NCBI GenBank assembly: GCA_025084515.1
Contig: JAJAGP010003189.1
Span: 17,446-81,445, forward strand
Direction of reading: 5' to 3'
DNA: 64,000 bases
Source of the DNA: Ancistrus triradiatus
Taxonomy: Eukaryota > Chordata > Actinopteri > Siluriformes > Loricariidae
In this document: positions 62,635-64,000 of the stretch, one piece after another
Layout of the letters: every line of letters begins with the position of its first letter
How positions within the stretch are numbered: position 1 is the stretch's first letter
Notes under the pieces: model-generated
Seen by the model: only the letters and a program-made list of their open reading frames with translations
Told to the model about the DNA's origin: nothing
The model's database searches: none
Translations under genes and position numbers: made by a program

Positions 62635-63800
62635 GTAAGGAGCACCTCAGTGTAGCTAGAACCTTCTAACCTCTCCTAGAATGATAAGGGTCTCTCTGGC
62701 AACACATAAAAAGAAGCAGCGGCTTCCAGTGAAGGAGCGCAGCCAGCTAACTCGTCTCCATTTGAAACAGGAAGTCAGAGCCGCAGCAGATCCTCTACAT
62801 GCTTCAGGACATAAAATGGCTGACATTTTTGTTATCTAGTTTTTATGGCATTTCTTGTTTTAGGACCAATCATTGTTCTCTTATTCAGAATAACATGGCA
62901 GGTCAGGTGTAAGAGGTCATGTCTGTGGTACGTAGTCCAGGGCAGAGGAGAGCTCTCCTGTAGGCCAGGCAGCACTGCGGCCCGATAATGAGCTGCTCCG
63001 GGTAATCAGTGCAGCAGCTCAGAATGACAGCAGCGCTGGTCTTAGATCAGAAATGTGGCTCCAGCATACCAAAGGGTCTTATTTAGGAGTAAAAATAACA
63101 ACAGATGATTGAATTAAGGAAATCAGTGATTGTTGTAATTAGACATCAGTTCAAATGAACACGATTTAATTATCTTTCAGGCTCAGTATAATAAAGCGAA
63201 AGAAATAAGGCTTTTAAGGAAGCATAAGATGACAGGCAAAGTTTCAGCAATATTTCATGTTTCAGAAACGTTTATAAACTGAGGCATAAACAAATCATAC
63301 AGCCTTAGAATATACTTATTTCATTATTATTTGTATTAAATTATTCATTACAACTGGTCTATTCAAATTAATGCCTTCTTAATGAAACACTGTATAAACA
63401 GCTCCGTTTCTAGTAACAATGAAAAGAAACATTTCATGTCATTATTACAGTAAGATATTGGCAATTAACATTATCCAGTGATCTAAAAACAGCGGATTTC
63501 ACCAAGCTTTTCCTCTCCGCCCCTTTAGCCAGAGAGGGCGGCAGCATGGCAAAGAAGGAACCTGATTGGTCCTTTGTGTGTATTCAAAGGGCTGATTGGC
63601 TCTCACAGACAGAACCTTATAAAACTAAGTTAGAGTTCCACTTTGCAGATAGAACCTTTTTGTTTTTTTAAATAAAGAGTCCAAAAAGCATCAATCGATA
63701 AAAAACACCTCATAATGTTAATGATTTGTCACAGAATAAGAATAAATGAATAACATAATTTTGACAAAAATATCAGAACCTTATAATTACAAGGGGACGA
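62635..63800 (+). other. pick1: pick1 intron 9, partial
   Basis: No further pick1 exon is visible before the window ends. The sequence is AT-rich from 63050 and shows no family I recognise. Confidence 0.6.
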
Positions 63801-64000
63801 TCTGTCCCCTAACCCTTCCTCCCCAGTGCCGTTCCCGGAATGCCTGTCCCAAAACACCAGTGTCTCCCTCCACCTTCCCCCAGTACCTCCCATCCAGCGT
63901 CTTGTCCCCCAGTGTCTGTCCCCAAGCATTTTGTCCTCCAGCGTTCTGTCCCCCCGGCGTTCTGTCCCACCAGCGTCTTGTCCCCCAGCGTCTTTTGCTC
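63800..64000. repeat. minisatellite, cut by window end
   Basis: Units of about 16-20 bases of type CCAGCGTCTTGTCCCC repeat with variation from about 63830 (CCAGTGCCGTTCCCGGAATG, CCAGTGTCTGTCCCC, CCAGCGTTCTGTCCCC) to the end. Regularity increases toward the right edge. Confidence 0.82.

Overview
The window is nuclear DNA of a teleost fish. It has intron-rich genes with GT-AG splice sites and long (TG)n, (AAT)n and (TTTC)n tracts. Its repeat content is typical of teleosts: Tc1/mariner, L2-clade LINEs ending in GCGCTATATAAATAAA plus a CTTGACTTGACTT tail, RTE LINE, Penelope, Ty3/Gypsy, a retrovirus-like relic and tRNA-derived SINEs. An otophysan such as a catfish or characin would fit, but that is an inference from repeat style only.

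Three host genes are supported by exon-by-exon splicing with matching phases. (1) 33.44 kb down to 3.29 kb, minus strand: a large secreted alpha-tectorin-like protein. The domain order is signal peptide, Thr/Asn-rich mucin-like segment, NIDO, four VWD modules with C8 and TIL, an EGF-like module and a ZP domain. A TATA box lies just upstream. The last ZP exons are not seen. (2) 52.09 to 48.17 kb, minus strand: a small receptor of 161 codons read as BAFF receptor (tnfrsf13c), with a short Cys motif, one membrane span and a tail carrying a PLPATEL TRAF3-type motif. (3) From 55.4 kb rightwards, plus strand: pick1 (PDZ plus BAR scaffold), whose first eight exons are in the window; the rest lies beyond the right edge. 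Genes 2 and 3 are head to head about 3.3 kb apart.

Layout: 0-2 kb unexplained; 2-33.5 kb tectorin-like gene with introns full of transposons (a 10-kb intron holds an L2 nested in another L2; others hold Penelope, Gypsy, RTE and Tc1 relics); 33.5-41.7 kb intergenic DNA with Tc1 and SINE insertions; 41.8-45.2 kb defective endogenous retrovirus; 45.6-47.8 kb L2 interrupted by a 1.1-kb LTR element with a 5-bp target duplication; 48.2-52.1 kb tnfrsf13c; 52.4-55.1 kb Tc1 remnants interrupted by a 1.5-kb hAT-like element carrying an 81-bp satellite; 55.4-64 kb pick1.

Most notable: a 2.2-kb AC-only coding tract open in all frames on both strands, whose length does not preserve the reading frame; (TG)n tracts directly before seven of eight pick1 acceptors; at least six nested insertions readable to the base or nearly so; a 176-nt fold-back inside the L2; and duplicated pieces of the tnfrsf13c membrane exon. 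Several segments show clustered 1-nt indels, so some frame breaks may be sequence errors.
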